Shown here one piece after another: positions 28,199-36,495 of a stretch of DNA of 64,000 nt (the stretch's first letter is position 1; every line of letters begins with the position of its first letter). This DNA comes from Microbacterium sp. nov. GSS16. GTDB lineage: Bacteria; Actinomycetota; Actinomycetes; Actinomycetales; Microbacteriaceae. The notes beneath the pieces were generated by a model. It did no database searches. It was not told the origin of the DNA and saw only the letters and a program-made list of their open reading frames with translations. Both the position numbers and the translations under genes were made by a program. The stretch is from contig NZ_CP116338.1 in assembly GCF_028198145.1 (NCBI RefSeq), forward strand, positions 2,666,001-2,730,000. The letters run 5' to 3'.

Positions 28199-28627
28199 AT
28201 GCCCGACCGACGCTCTTCCCCCGCACCCCGGCGCGGCACGCGTCACGGCCGCCACGGTCGACTCGGGCGCAGTGAGGTGGTCAGGCCGCCCCTGCCGCCG
28301 CTGGACGGGCGGCTCGACCGGTTCGAGATCACGGTCGGCAGCGCGGTCGAGTATCTTCGCGGCACCTGGGAGGAGCTGCGAGACGTGCGCTTCGAGATCG
28401 CCGCGATGCCCGCGCACGATCGCGCCGACGGCATCCCGCTGTGGCGTGCCGACCCTGCTGCGCAGCGGGTGACGCTGTACCGGGTGCCGATCGAGCGCCT
28501 GCTGCCGAAGGGACACGACGACGCGGCCCATCGCCGCATGGCCGTCGAGAGCGCCGTATTCCATGCGGCGGCCGAGTACGTGGGGCGCGAGCCCTGGGAG
28601 CTCGGGCCGGACGGCCGCGATCACTGA
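28199..28627 (+). CDS. metallopeptidase-like (Rv3259) family protein lacking HExxH
   Basis: A 142-residue protein of the family usually annotated as metallopeptidase (Rv3259 type, possibly zincin-like). The basic N-terminus (RRGTRHGRHGRLGRSEVVRPPLPP) leads to FEITVGSAVEYLRGTWEELRDVRFEIAAMP and RVTLYRVPIERL. The C-terminal segment ESAVFHAAAEYVGREPWEL sits where a zincin would have HExxH, but the glutamate and second histidine are absent, so peptidase activity is doubtful. It is divergent from DUF3499, as in mycobacteria. A leaderless start is predicted. Confidence 0.82.
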   Translation: MPDRRSSPAPRRGTRHGRHGRLGRSEVVRPPLPPLDGRLDRFEITVGSAVEYLRGTWEELRDVRFEIAAMPAHDRADGIPLWRADPAAQRVTLYRVPIERLLPKGHDDAAHRRMAVESAVFHAAAEYVGREPWELGPDGRDH

Positions 28628-28663
28628 TCGCTCGCGCGCGGACCGGACGGGCCCGACGGGTCG

Positions 28664-30034
28664 TCAGGGGTGCACGATGATCGGCTGCTGCGTCGCCGGC
28701 GGCGCCCACAGCGGCCAGCTTGCGATCGCCGCGTCGCCGAGCAGGCCGACCGCGGCGTGAACCGCCCTGTCGGCGGTGAGCAGATGCTCGCCGGGCTGCA
28801 GCGAGACCTGCTCCACGCCGTTCGGCGCCAGCTCGACCGTTCGCTCGTCGACGCCCTCGAGGGTCACCGTGGCGGTGCTGTCCTCGGCGTTGCTGAGGTA
28901 CAGCGTCGCCGCCGCACCACCGGGAACGCTGAAGGGCACGGTGCCGGTCAGCTGCGGGGCGGGCAGCATCCAGGCGAAGTCCTCGCGCCCGTCGGCACGC
29001 ACCGTCTGACGCGCACCGGCGACGACCTGCGCGGTCGCATCGATCTCGATGTCGTGCGCCCCCGCGCCCATCCCCGTCAGGGAGACCTCGGTGGGGGTCT
29101 CCGCGGTGAGATCGATCACGTACTCGTCGGAGTCGACCGTGCCGTCCGCGCCGCGCACGCGCACCGTCGCGGTGGCGTCTTCCCGCGGCGAGAGGATGCG
29201 CAGCAGGATGCCGGTCGAGTCGTCTCCCTCGGAGATCGGCTGCGACTGGGCGCCCAGCAGGCGCAGGCTGCGCTGCGCGCCACCGACGCCGTCCTGCACG
29301 TCGATGCCGACCGCGTCGAGCGTGCGCACGTGCGCCGACTGCAGCGCTGCGCGCACGGGCGCTCCGGCTGCGATCACCTCGATGACCGGACGCGGCTCGG
29401 CACCCGCGACGGATGCCAGCGTCAGGGTGGTCTGCGTCTTCGGCGGAACGATCTTGGTGGTCGTCTTGCGCTGGGCGCCGTAGACGTTCAGCTGAACGGT
29501 GGAGGGGACGTCGGCGGGGTTGGAGAGCAGGATCAGGTCGGACGATCCCGTCGACCCGTCGCCGCCGACCAGCCATGAGCTCATCCCCGGCTCGCGGCAC
29601 GGCGCGGCGGCGAATCCGCGCAGATCCTCTTCGTCGAGGCTGACCGCTTCCGATGCGGAGATCAGCGGCGCGGTGCGATCCGCGACGGCCGCCGTGATGC
29701 TCTGCGCGCCCTCGCCGCCCAGCACGTTCGGCATCGCCAGGTCGGTCGTGGTCGTCTCGTGCTCGCGCGCGTCGATCCGCACCGTGGGGGCGGCCGCCGA
29801 GACCAGCGACTCGGCCCGGCTGGAGTCGCGCCCCAGCGCACGGAAGGCTCCGTTGCACACGATCGTCGCATCGCCCGGCACCGGGGTGACCGTCGCGGCG
29901 GCGGGCTCGTTCTGCACACTCGGCCACGGCGTGGCGACCGCGGCGACGACGCCGAGAACGCATGCCGCGGCGACGACCGCCCCGGTGGCGAGCCTGGCGC
30001 CGGTGGCCGCGAGGCGGATCGTGCTCTGCTTCAT
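28664..30034 (-). CDS. DUF5719 family exported protein
   Basis: A 456-residue protein. One N-terminal membrane segment (about 15-35, GAVVAAACVLGVVAAVA) anchors or exports it. The rest is beta-rich with repeated Ig-like strands: SDLILLSNPADVPSTVQLNVYG, RILSPREDATATVRVRG and ATLYLSNAEDSTATVTLEG, consistent with several beta-sandwich domains outside the membrane. Members always lie next to a large membrane glycosyltransferase like the one here, whose stop it overlaps by 4 bp, so the two probably work together on an envelope polysaccharide. Mechanism unknown. Confidence 0.85.
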   Translation of the reverse strand: MKQSTIRLAATGARLATGAVVAAACVLGVVAAVATPWPSVQNEPAAATVTPVPGDATIVCNGAFRALGRDSSRAESLVSAAAPTVRIDAREHETTTTDLAMPNVLGGEGAQSITAAVADRTAPLISASEAVSLDEEDLRGFAAAPCREPGMSSWLVGGDGSTGSSDLILLSNPADVPSTVQLNVYGAQRKTTTKIVPPKTQTTLTLASVAGAEPRPVIEVIAAGAPVRAALQSAHVRTLDAVGIDVQDGVGGAQRSLRLLGAQSQPISEGDDSTGILLRILSPREDATATVRVRGADGTVDSDEYVIDLTAETPTEVSLTGMGAGAHDIEIDATAQVVAGARQTVRADGREDFAWMLPAPQLTGTVPFSVPGGAAATLYLSNAEDSTATVTLEGVDERTVELAPNGVEQVSLQPGEHLLTADRAVHAAVGLLGDAAIASWPLWAPPATQQPIIVHP

Positions 30035-33000
30035 CGGCTGTTCTCCTCGGCGGCGGGATGCGGAGTCGCCGTTGCCGCGGTGGGCGACACGACTCCGGCG
30101 GGTTCGGGCTGACGCTCCCGGGCCGATGGGTCGGACTGGGCGGGGCGTGCGTCGTCGTCAGCGGCGTCGCCGTCGCGCGCATCGGCGACCTGCGCACCGG
30201 AATCCTGCGCACCGGAACCCTGCGCATCGGAACCCTGCGCATCGGCATCAGATGCAGCGGCATCGCCATCCGCCCGTCGCGGGGCGATCGGCTCGTCGAG
30301 TGAGCGGCCGACGACACGCGAGCGAGCGCGAGCGGCTCGACGCGACGCGCGCGTCGGGATCGACAGCAGCACGGCGGCCAGCACGACGATGAGCTGGCCC
30401 AGCCCGATGAGGTTGCCGAGGGCGTTCTGCGCATGCGAGGGCTGTGCGCGCTCAGCGGGTGTCGTGGCCGTCTGCCACAGCATCCCGTTGGGGGTGTCGC
30501 CCGCCTTCACGAAACCGGCGCGCTGGTCGATCGCCGTGATCGCGGTCTCGCTCATGCGGCGAGCCTGATCGCTCTGGCCGGGGAGCGAGGAGAGCAGCAC
30601 GAAGCCGATCCCGCGATCGGTGAGCGCCGCCGCGGCATCGAAGTCGCGCGCCGAGAGCAGGTCGACCGCGTCAGCGGCGAGAGAGTCGTCGCGCACACGC
30701 GTCGCAGTGGTGAGCATCGTGCTCTGTGCACTGAGTGTGGCGCTGGGGCCCCACACCACCTGGGTGGCGAGGGAGCCGTCGTTGAGGGGCGTCATGACGA
30801 GCGTGCCGCTGTCGGCGTCGTCGGAGGCGTGGGCTGCGACCAGAGCCGGCAGCGTGCTCATGGCTCCGTTGCGGATCTGCGCCTCACCGAGGTTGACCGC
30901 GAGCAGGCCTGGCACAGCGCACACGAGCACCCCGACGCCGGTGACGAGCGCCGCTGCGGAGCGCAATGCGGGCACCGCCACGACCGTGTCGAGGGTGACC
31001 AGCGCAGCGCCGACTGCACCGAGCCACGCGAAGCTGAGTCCGGTTCCGGGCCAGATGGCGACGGCCTCGCCCTGGGCGAACGACACCTGCACGCCCACCG
31101 CGATCATCGCCGTGACGAGTCCGGCCATCGTGGTCGCGAGAAGGGCGAAGCCCGCGCGCCACCGCGGAGAGAGCGCCGAGGTCAAGGCGAGCACCGCCAC
31201 CGGCAGCAGCAGCAGGAAGGCGAACGGCGCGAAGCTGCCGCCCAGCAGCCACTCCCACCCGCCGCGGTCGGGCGACGGGAAGCCCTGAGCGATGAGCAGG
31301 CGTCCTGCGGCGTCCGAGGCCGCCTGGGCGAGGGGCGCGACGGCGCCGGGGTCGGCCAGCAGCGCCCACGGTTCGCCGTGGCGTAGCTGCCAGTAGACCA
31401 GGGGCGCGAACAACGCGGCCGCGGGGATCAGCAGCCAGAACACGCGCACGGCTCCGCGCACCCGGCCGGCGGCGAGCATCGCCATCACCGCCAGGCCCCA
31501 GAGCGCGACGACAGCCGGCGCGAGCGACGGCGCACAGGCGAGGGAGGCTGCCGCGAGCAGGGATGCCGCTCCCGCCGCTCCCCAGGATCGGTGCGCCACG
31601 GCCGCGGAGTGGAACAGCCAGGGCAGCAGCAGGTGCAGCAGCACCGCCGCCGGTCGGCCCTGCACGAGAGCGGCGAGGAACGTGGGAGCCAGCGCCCACA
31701 GCACGCCGCCGAGGATCCGCAGGCCGGCACGGTCGGTGATCCTGGTCGCGGCGAACCACCCGCCGAGCACCGCGAGCGGAAGGGCACCCAGCCAGAGCAG
31801 CACGACCGCGAACGACGGCGAACCCGGCCACAGGGTGCCGAGCACCGCGAGCACAGCCGCGAACGGGTCTGCCGGTCCGATGATGCCGGGGCCGAGATCG
31901 CGCAGACCCCAAGCGGCGTCGTTCCAGAGGTCGGCGACCGCCTGCTGCATGGGAAGAAGCTCGCCGCCGCCGATGCTGGGCCAGGCGAGCAGCGGGAAGA
32001 ACGCGGCGATGCTGACCACGAGCGCCGCGAGCACCGCCCACGCACCCCCGCCGCTGAAGAAGTGCAGCTCACTGACCGCGCCGCGCTCGCTGCCGTGCCC
32101 GTCATCGAGGCGGTGCCGCAGCTGGGTCCGCGTCACGCGAAGCGGAGCGATCCCGGCCCACGACGCCGTGCGGAACGAGCGGATCGCGCGTCGTGAGCGC
32201 GCCACTGCCGGCACCGCCAGCATGGCGGCCAGGGCCGCTCCCCATTCGGGGGCGACAGCACCCGGCCGCTTGCCGATGAGGTGCACGATCGACCGCCAGA
32301 GGGCCAGCGGCAGCAGGCTCAGCCAGTGCAGCGGAACAGCGAAGGCCGGCGCGTAGGCCAGGCGCCGGTGCAGCTGGGCGCGACGGGTCGCCCACGTGCG
32401 CGCGGCTTCTCTCTGCGGGAGTGCGGCGACGCCGTCGGGTCGCACGCCGATGCGCGCCTTCGGCACGAGCACGATGCGTGCGCCGCCGAGCCGGGCGCGC
32501 ACGCCGAGGTCGAGACCCTCATCGGCGCCGCCGAGACCGGGATCGGGCCGCAGCACGACGGGCGCGGCTCCGCGGATGAGTATGCCGCGCACGTCTGCAC
32601 CGAGGGCGTCTTCGGCGGCGTCGTGCTGCCCCTGATCGAGTTCGTCGGCGGCGAGCTCGACGGCTCTGCCGAACCGACTCATGCTCACGCCCATCGACAC
32701 GATCTCGCGGTCGTCGTCGTATCGCACGAGCTTCGGGGCGGCGAGAGCGGCCGACGGCGAGCGCTCGAGCGAACCGGCGAGAAGCTGCAGCGCCTTGCGC
32801 CGCGGCCTCGAGTCGTGGGTGAGCATCCACACCGAGCTGCCACTCGCCACGCGCGGCTGCGCCAGGGCGACGGCTTCGGCGAACGTCGTGGTCGCCCGCG
32901 CCTCGATGATCGCCTCGACGCTGTGCCCGATGCCGTCGATGGCACGCACCTGGGCACCGCTGCCGAGCACCACGACGGTGACGGCGTCAGGCGGGGTCGT

Positions 33001-33093
33001 CTGAGCGCGGAGGGCGTCGAGGGTCTCGCTGAGCTGTGCTGCTGCGGAGTCGCCGGTGCGTGCGACGACGATGGCGTGTACTCGGGATGGCAT
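30031..33093 (-). CDS. large membrane glycosyltransferase (GT2 domain plus multi-TM region)
   Basis: A 1020-residue protein. Residues about 1-230 form a GT-A fold: HAIVVARTGDSAAAQLSETLDAL, then WMLTHDSRPRRKAL, a modified DXD region. About a dozen membrane helices follow from 245 to 900, for example AWAVLAALVVSIAAFFPLLAW and LLLLPVAVLALTSAL. An extracytoplasmic part (LVMTPLNDGSLATQVVWGPSA) lies before the last helix. The tail is acidic with repeats of about DAQGS. Such proteins are thought to add sugars to a lipid-linked envelope glycan. It overlaps the DUF5719 gene by 4 bp. Confidence 0.85.
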   Translation of the reverse strand: MPSRVHAIVVARTGDSAAAQLSETLDALRAQTTPPDAVTVVVLGSGAQVRAIDGIGHSVEAIIEARATTTFAEAVALAQPRVASGSSVWMLTHDSRPRRKALQLLAGSLERSPSAALAAPKLVRYDDDREIVSMGVSMSRFGRAVELAADELDQGQHDAAEDALGADVRGILIRGAAPVVLRPDPGLGGADEGLDLGVRARLGGARIVLVPKARIGVRPDGVAALPQREAARTWATRRAQLHRRLAYAPAFAVPLHWLSLLPLALWRSIVHLIGKRPGAVAPEWGAALAAMLAVPAVARSRRAIRSFRTASWAGIAPLRVTRTQLRHRLDDGHGSERGAVSELHFFSGGGAWAVLAALVVSIAAFFPLLAWPSIGGGELLPMQQAVADLWNDAAWGLRDLGPGIIGPADPFAAVLAVLGTLWPGSPSFAVVLLWLGALPLAVLGGWFAATRITDRAGLRILGGVLWALAPTFLAALVQGRPAAVLLHLLLPWLFHSAAVAHRSWGAAGAASLLAAASLACAPSLAPAVVALWGLAVMAMLAAGRVRGAVRVFWLLIPAAALFAPLVYWQLRHGEPWALLADPGAVAPLAQAASDAAGRLLIAQGFPSPDRGGWEWLLGGSFAPFAFLLLLPVAVLALTSALSPRWRAGFALLATTMAGLVTAMIAVGVQVSFAQGEAVAIWPGTGLSFAWLGAVGAALVTLDTVVAVPALRSAAALVTGVGVLVCAVPGLLAVNLGEAQIRNGAMSTLPALVAAHASDDADSGTLVMTPLNDGSLATQVVWGPSATLSAQSTMLTTATRVRDDSLAADAVDLLSARDFDAAAALTDRGIGFVLLSSLPGQSDQARRMSETAITAIDQRAGFVKAGDTPNGMLWQTATTPAERAQPSHAQNALGNLIGLGQLIVVLAAVLLSIPTRASRRAARARSRVVGRSLDEPIAPRRADGDAAASDADAQGSDAQGSGAQDSGAQVADARDGDAADDDARPAQSDPSARERQPEPAGVVSPTAATATPHPAAEENSR
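30181..30246 (-). repeat. 15-bp in-frame tandem repeat (about 4.3 copies)
   Basis: Four consecutive 15-bp units at 30181-30240, with the start of a fifth, all variants of ATCGGAACCCTGCGC. They encode the five-residue motif Asp/Ser-Ala-Gln-... in the cytosolic tail of the large glycosyltransferase. Confidence 0.85.
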
Positions 33094-33160
33094 GGCAGAG
33101 ACAGCCTAGACAGGCATCCGCGGGGCGCCGATCATCGACCTCGGCGTGCCCGCGAAGCCG

Positions 33161-33478
33161 TCAGCTCGCGCGGCGCTTGAGCTTGCGGCGCTCGCGCTCG
33201 CTGAGACCGCCCCAGATGCCGAAGCGCTCGTCGTTGCTGAGCGCGTACTCGAGGCATTCGCCCCGCACGTCGCACGATGTGCAGATGCGCTTGGCGTCGC
33301 GCGTCGAGCCGCCCTTCTCGGGGAAGAACGCCTCGGGGTCGGTCTGCGCGCACAGCGCGTCGACCTGCCAGGCGAGCGCGCCATCATCTTCGGCGTCAGC
33401 CCGGCGTACTCCGGGTACGCCGAGGTTCACTGGATCGACGAACCAATTCTCGGGAACGTCTGACCGGTAACCCGTCAT
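33161..33478 (-). CDS. whiB2: WhiB2/WhmD-type iron-sulfur transcriptional regulator
   Basis: A 105-residue WhiB protein of the WhmD subgroup, needed for division and septation in mycobacteria (family knowledge). Cluster cysteines lie in LCAQTDPEAFFPEKGG, then CTSCDVRGEC, four in all. The G(I/V)WGG turn is GIWGG, followed by the basic SERERRKLKRRAS. The longer N-terminus (VDPVNLGVPGV) and the EKGGSTRDAKRIC segment distinguish it from WhiB1. GGGAGAT is upstream of the ATG and a full promoter lies at 33527-33555. Order DUF3499, Rv3259-like, whiB2 matches Rv3258c-Rv3260c. Confidence 0.94.
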   Translation of the reverse strand: MTGYRSDVPENWFVDPVNLGVPGVRRADAEDDGALAWQVDALCAQTDPEAFFPEKGGSTRDAKRICTSCDVRGECLEYALSNDERFGIWGGLSERERRKLKRRAS

Positions 33479-33526
33479 CTCGATCTCCCAACCCTGCTTG
33501 TGCCCCCTCCGGGCCGTGCACCACTA

Positions 33527-33555
33527 ATTACACCCGTGTCATTCGCTGCGGTCAA
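33527..33555 (-). promoter_or_regulatory. predicted sigma-A promoter for whiB2
   Basis: On the minus strand TTGACC (33555-33550) and TGTAAT (33532-33527) are separated by 17 bases. The predicted transcript start is about 42 nt before the ATG at 33478. This is the best full -35/-10 pair I see in the window. Confidence 0.65.
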
Positions 33556-33590
33556 GTCGCGGATCGTAAACCCTCAACGGGGCGTTTAAG

Positions 33591-33601
33591 GTTCATTGAA
33601 C
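33591..33601. promoter_or_regulatory. palindrome upstream of whiB2 promoter
   Basis: GTTCATTGAAC is a perfect 11-bp palindrome centred 41 bp upstream of the whiB2 -35 element, nested in a larger inverted repeat (GGGCGTT at 33580-33586 with AACGCCC at 33599-33605). It is a candidate regulator site for whiB2 or the O-antigen-ligase operon. Confidence 0.4.
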
Positions 33602-33670
33602 GCCCATCGGCGTGTCGCGCCGGTGTACGCGAGCACGGTTAGAGGCGAGTGCGAGCGAGGCCGGGCGCGG

Positions 33671-33676
33671 TAGCCT
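33671..33676 (+). promoter_or_regulatory. predicted -10 element (TAGCCT) for leaderless gene at 33684
   Basis: TAGCCT ends 7 bases before ATG 33684. No ribosome-binding site is visible, so the first gene of the polysaccharide operon may be leaderless. Confidence 0.5.
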
Positions 33677-33683
33677 GAACCCG

Positions 33684-35099
33684 ATGGCCGTGTACAGCAA
33701 GCATCCCGTGGCCCCTCGCCCCGCGGCGCCGCCCCGCGAGACGACCGGGCACCTGCTGGTGCGCGCGTACAGCGTCCTGGCTCTGTTCTGCGTCTTCGCG
33801 CACACGGCCGTGTACAACACCTTCGGGGCGCTCGGATCAGGCATCCTGCTCGTCCTGCTCACGGCTGGCGCGCTGGCCATCTGGGTGCCGGAGGTCGTCG
33901 CGCAGCGTCCCACCCGCTTCCCCTGGCGCCGACTGCCGTGGGCGGCACTCGGCTATGCGGCCCTGGCCCTGGCATCCTCCCTCTGGTCTCGCTGGCCCGC
34001 CGCCACGCTGCTGACCTGGTCGCTGCTGGCCGCCATCACCGTTACCGCGGTGCTCATCGCGACCACCCTTACCTGGAACGAGATCGCCCGCGCGATCTCG
34101 ACCGCACTCAAGCTGATCCTGGGGCTCTCCCTCGCTATCGAACTATGGGTCGCGCTCGTGCTGCGCCACCCGCTGCTGCCGAACTTCGTCGATCTGCCGG
34201 AGGGGAAGATCGACCCCCACCTCTACTGGGTGCGCGGCAACCTCTTCGACGACGGCCGGATCCAGGGGGTCGTCGGCAACGCGCACACCCTCGCGATGAT
34301 GTGCCTGTTCGCGCTGATCGTGTTCGCCGTGCTGTACGCGACGCAGGTGCGACGGCGCACCATGCTGATCTTCTGGGCTGTGCTCGCCGTCGTGCTGCTG
34401 GTCAAAGCCGCGTCGGCCACGGTCTACCTGAGCATCGCGGTCGTCGTGGCGGTGCTGGCCGCCGTGATGCTGATGCGTGCCGCGACGCCCCGGGGGCGCG
34501 GCCGGCTGTACCTGCTCTTCGCCGCTGTCGCCGTCGTCGGCGTCGGGGGCGCGGTGCTGCTGCGCGATCAGCTCCTGTCGGCGCTCGGCAAGGGCTCGGA
34601 TCTCACCGGGCGCATCGAGATCTGGCAGGCGGTGTGGGAGCGTGCCATCACCCGGCCCGTGTTCGGCAACGGCTTCTCCTCCCCCTGGGTTCCCTGGGAT
34701 CCGGCGTTCGACGGCTGGATCGTGAACCACGGGCTCAGCGTCTTCCACGCGCACGACATGTGGCTCGACGTGTTCCTGCAGCTCGGCGTGGTCGGCGTCG
34801 TGCTGATGGCGGTCGCCTGGCTGGCGCTGCTGTGGCGGGCGTGGTTCTTCGCCGTCGACCGGCCACGGTGGGATCTCGACGCCGGTCGCCCCTACTCCCC
34901 CCTGTCGCTGCTGCCCGTGCTGTTCACGGCCGTGCTGCTCGTGGAGGGCCTCGCCGAATCGGCGCCGATCATGCTGTGGGGCTGGCTGCTGCTGATCCTG
35001 CTCTCGTTCAAGATGAAGGCGGTGCCGCTCATCGGCGTGGGGGTCGGCGAGCGCACGCCGCTCATCTCGCACGGCCCGCAGCCGCGGCAGGTGCCATGA
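33684..35099 (+). CDS. O-antigen ligase-like membrane protein (Wzy_C family), first of two
   Basis: A protein of 471 residues from ATG 33684. About 11 membrane helices, for example SVLALFCVFAHTAVYNTFGAL, WAALGYAALALASSLWSRWPAATLLTW and LLVKAASATVYLSIAVVVAVLAAVML. The Wzy_C/ligase signature lies at DLTGRIEIWQAVWERAITRPVFGNGF, with catalytic-type Arg and the later H in VFHAHDMWLDVFLQLG. Such proteins transfer or polymerise lipid-linked glycans at the outer face of the membrane. It is coupled (ATGA) to a second family member. Confidence 0.88.
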   Translation: MAVYSKHPVAPRPAAPPRETTGHLLVRAYSVLALFCVFAHTAVYNTFGALGSGILLVLLTAGALAIWVPEVVAQRPTRFPWRRLPWAALGYAALALASSLWSRWPAATLLTWSLLAAITVTAVLIATTLTWNEIARAISTALKLILGLSLAIELWVALVLRHPLLPNFVDLPEGKIDPHLYWVRGNLFDDGRIQGVVGNAHTLAMMCLFALIVFAVLYATQVRRRTMLIFWAVLAVVLLVKAASATVYLSIAVVVAVLAAVMLMRAATPRGRGRLYLLFAAVAVVGVGGAVLLRDQLLSALGKGSDLTGRIEIWQAVWERAITRPVFGNGFSSPWVPWDPAFDGWIVNHGLSVFHAHDMWLDVFLQLGVVGVVLMAVAWLALLWRAWFFAVDRPRWDLDAGRPYSPLSLLPVLFTAVLLVEGLAESAPIMLWGWLLLILLSFKMKAVPLIGVGVGERTPLISHGPQPRQVP

Positions 35100-36421
35100 C
35101 GCCGCGGCGCTTCGTCGTCTCGCTGCTGGGTTCGGCGCTGTTCGCCCGCGCCTACACGCTGACCTCGCTCACCGCCGTCTTCTCGTCGTTCCTCATCGAG
35201 CGGATGATGTCTCCGGTGAGCCTCACGACCATCATCGGCGCCCTCGCCGTGATCGGCGCCGCGGTGCTGGTCGTGCGCCGCGAGGAGCTCTCGCTGCTTC
35301 GGCTCGCACCGACGTCGCTGCTCGGCTTTCTGCTGCTCGCTCTGCTGAGCGTGCTGTGGTCTTCGGATCGCGGGGGCACGGTCGCCGGCTGGTTCACCCT
35401 GCTCGGCTACGCCGTCATCGCGATCACGATCGGACACGTGCGCGACACGCTGCAGACCGTGCGAGCCATCGGCGACACGCTGCGCTGGCTGCTGAGCCTG
35501 TCGCTGGCGCTCGAGATCGTGTTCGGCATCCTGCTCGACACCCCGTTCCGCCTGCTGGGCATCGAGGGCTCGCTCGCGGTCGGCGGCCCGGTGCAGGGCA
35601 TCTTCGGCACCCGGAACATGCTCGGCTTCATTGCGGTGATCGCCCTGATCACGTTCGTGATCGAATGGCGCACGCAGTCGATCGGTCGCGTCGCGGGCGT
35701 GCTGTCGGTGGCGCTCGGCGGGTCGCTCGCGCTGTTCTCCGCCTCGCCGACCGTCGTGGTGCTCGCCGCAGCCGTCGGTGTGGCAACTGTCGCGCTCGTG
35801 ATCGTGCGACACACCCCCGCCCACCGCCGCAGCGCCGTCCAGGTGGCGCTGGGAGGGCTGGTGGTCTTGGGGCTCATCGTCGCATTCGCGCTCCGGCACC
35901 AGATCATCCGTCTGCTGGATGCCGGCTCCGACTTCTCGACCAGGGCCGACCTGTGGAACATGATGCTCGACTTCATCGCGCAGCGGCCGATCACCGGTTA
36001 CGGATGGTTCGGGCCGTGGCCGCGGGGCGAGTACCCGTTCACGTACATCAACTTCCTGCTGTCGGATCACCACCAGTCGGCGCTCAACGCGTACTTCGAC
36101 CTGCTGCTGCAGCTGGGCTGGGCGGGGCTCGCGCTCTTCGTCGTGCTCGGCGGGGTCGCCCTCGTGCGCTCGTGGCTGGTAGCGAGCGTGCGCCGCTCGG
36201 TCGTGTACGCGTGGGCGCCGCTCGTGCTCGTCACGCTCGGGGTGGAGTCGATGTTCGAGAGCTTCGCTCTCACCTCGACGGGCTGGCTGCTGCTCGTGCT
36301 CTGCGCCCTGCGGGCCGGGCAGACCAGGTCGTGGCGGGAGAGCATCGACGCGGCCCACACCGGCGCGATCCCGGCGCTCGGGTCGGAGCGCCCTCCGCTC
36401 CCGGGCGCCACAGGATCATGA
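35096..36421 (+). CDS. O-antigen ligase-like membrane protein (Wzy_C family), second of two
   Basis: A protein of 441 residues from ATG 35096, overlapping the preceding stop by 4 bp. About ten membrane helices. The signature is DFSTRADLWNMMLDFIAQRPITGYGWFGPW, followed by FLLSDHHQSALNAYFDLLLQLGW, the histidine-containing loop of ligases. FGTRNMLGFIAVIAL is another family segment. It is a diverged paralogue of the first, so the two may process different lipid-linked glycans or polymerise and ligate in turn (inference). Confidence 0.88.
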   Translation: MTPRRFVVSLLGSALFARAYTLTSLTAVFSSFLIERMMSPVSLTTIIGALAVIGAAVLVVRREELSLLRLAPTSLLGFLLLALLSVLWSSDRGGTVAGWFTLLGYAVIAITIGHVRDTLQTVRAIGDTLRWLLSLSLALEIVFGILLDTPFRLLGIEGSLAVGGPVQGIFGTRNMLGFIAVIALITFVIEWRTQSIGRVAGVLSVALGGSLALFSASPTVVVLAAAVGVATVALVIVRHTPAHRRSAVQVALGGLVVLGLIVAFALRHQIIRLLDAGSDFSTRADLWNMMLDFIAQRPITGYGWFGPWPRGEYPFTYINFLLSDHHQSALNAYFDLLLQLGWAGLALFVVLGGVALVRSWLVASVRRSVVYAWAPLVLVTLGVESMFESFALTSTGWLLLVLCALRAGQTRSWRESIDAAHTGAIPALGSERPPLPGATGS

Positions 36422-36424
36422 AGA

Positions 36425-36430
36425 TAGACT
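36425..36430 (+). promoter_or_regulatory. predicted internal -10 element (TAGACT) for leader ORF
   Basis: TAGACT lies 8 bases before GTG 36439, which begins an 18-codon ORF coupled to the GlfT1-like gene. The element would give an operon-internal promoter. Confidence 0.4.
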
Positions 36431-36438
36431 GTGATCCC

Positions 36439-36495
36439 GTGACCCCCGTGACAGAATCCCTGCCCATCCGCACCCGCTCGGAGAGCTGGGCATGA
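36439..36495 (+). CDS. possible short leader ORF coupled to the GlfT1-like gene
   Basis: GTG 36439 opens an 18-residue ORF (VTPVTESLPIRTRSESWA) whose TGA overlaps the next ATG by 4 bp (ATGA). An in-frame ATG at 36418 would lengthen it to 25 residues and overlap the upstream stop too. It is not membrane-like and I recognise no family. It is likely to deliver ribosomes to the glycosyltransferase start, which has no good Shine-Dalgarno site. Confidence is limited because random short ORFs are common. Confidence 0.35.
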   Translation: MTPVTESLPIRTRSESWA

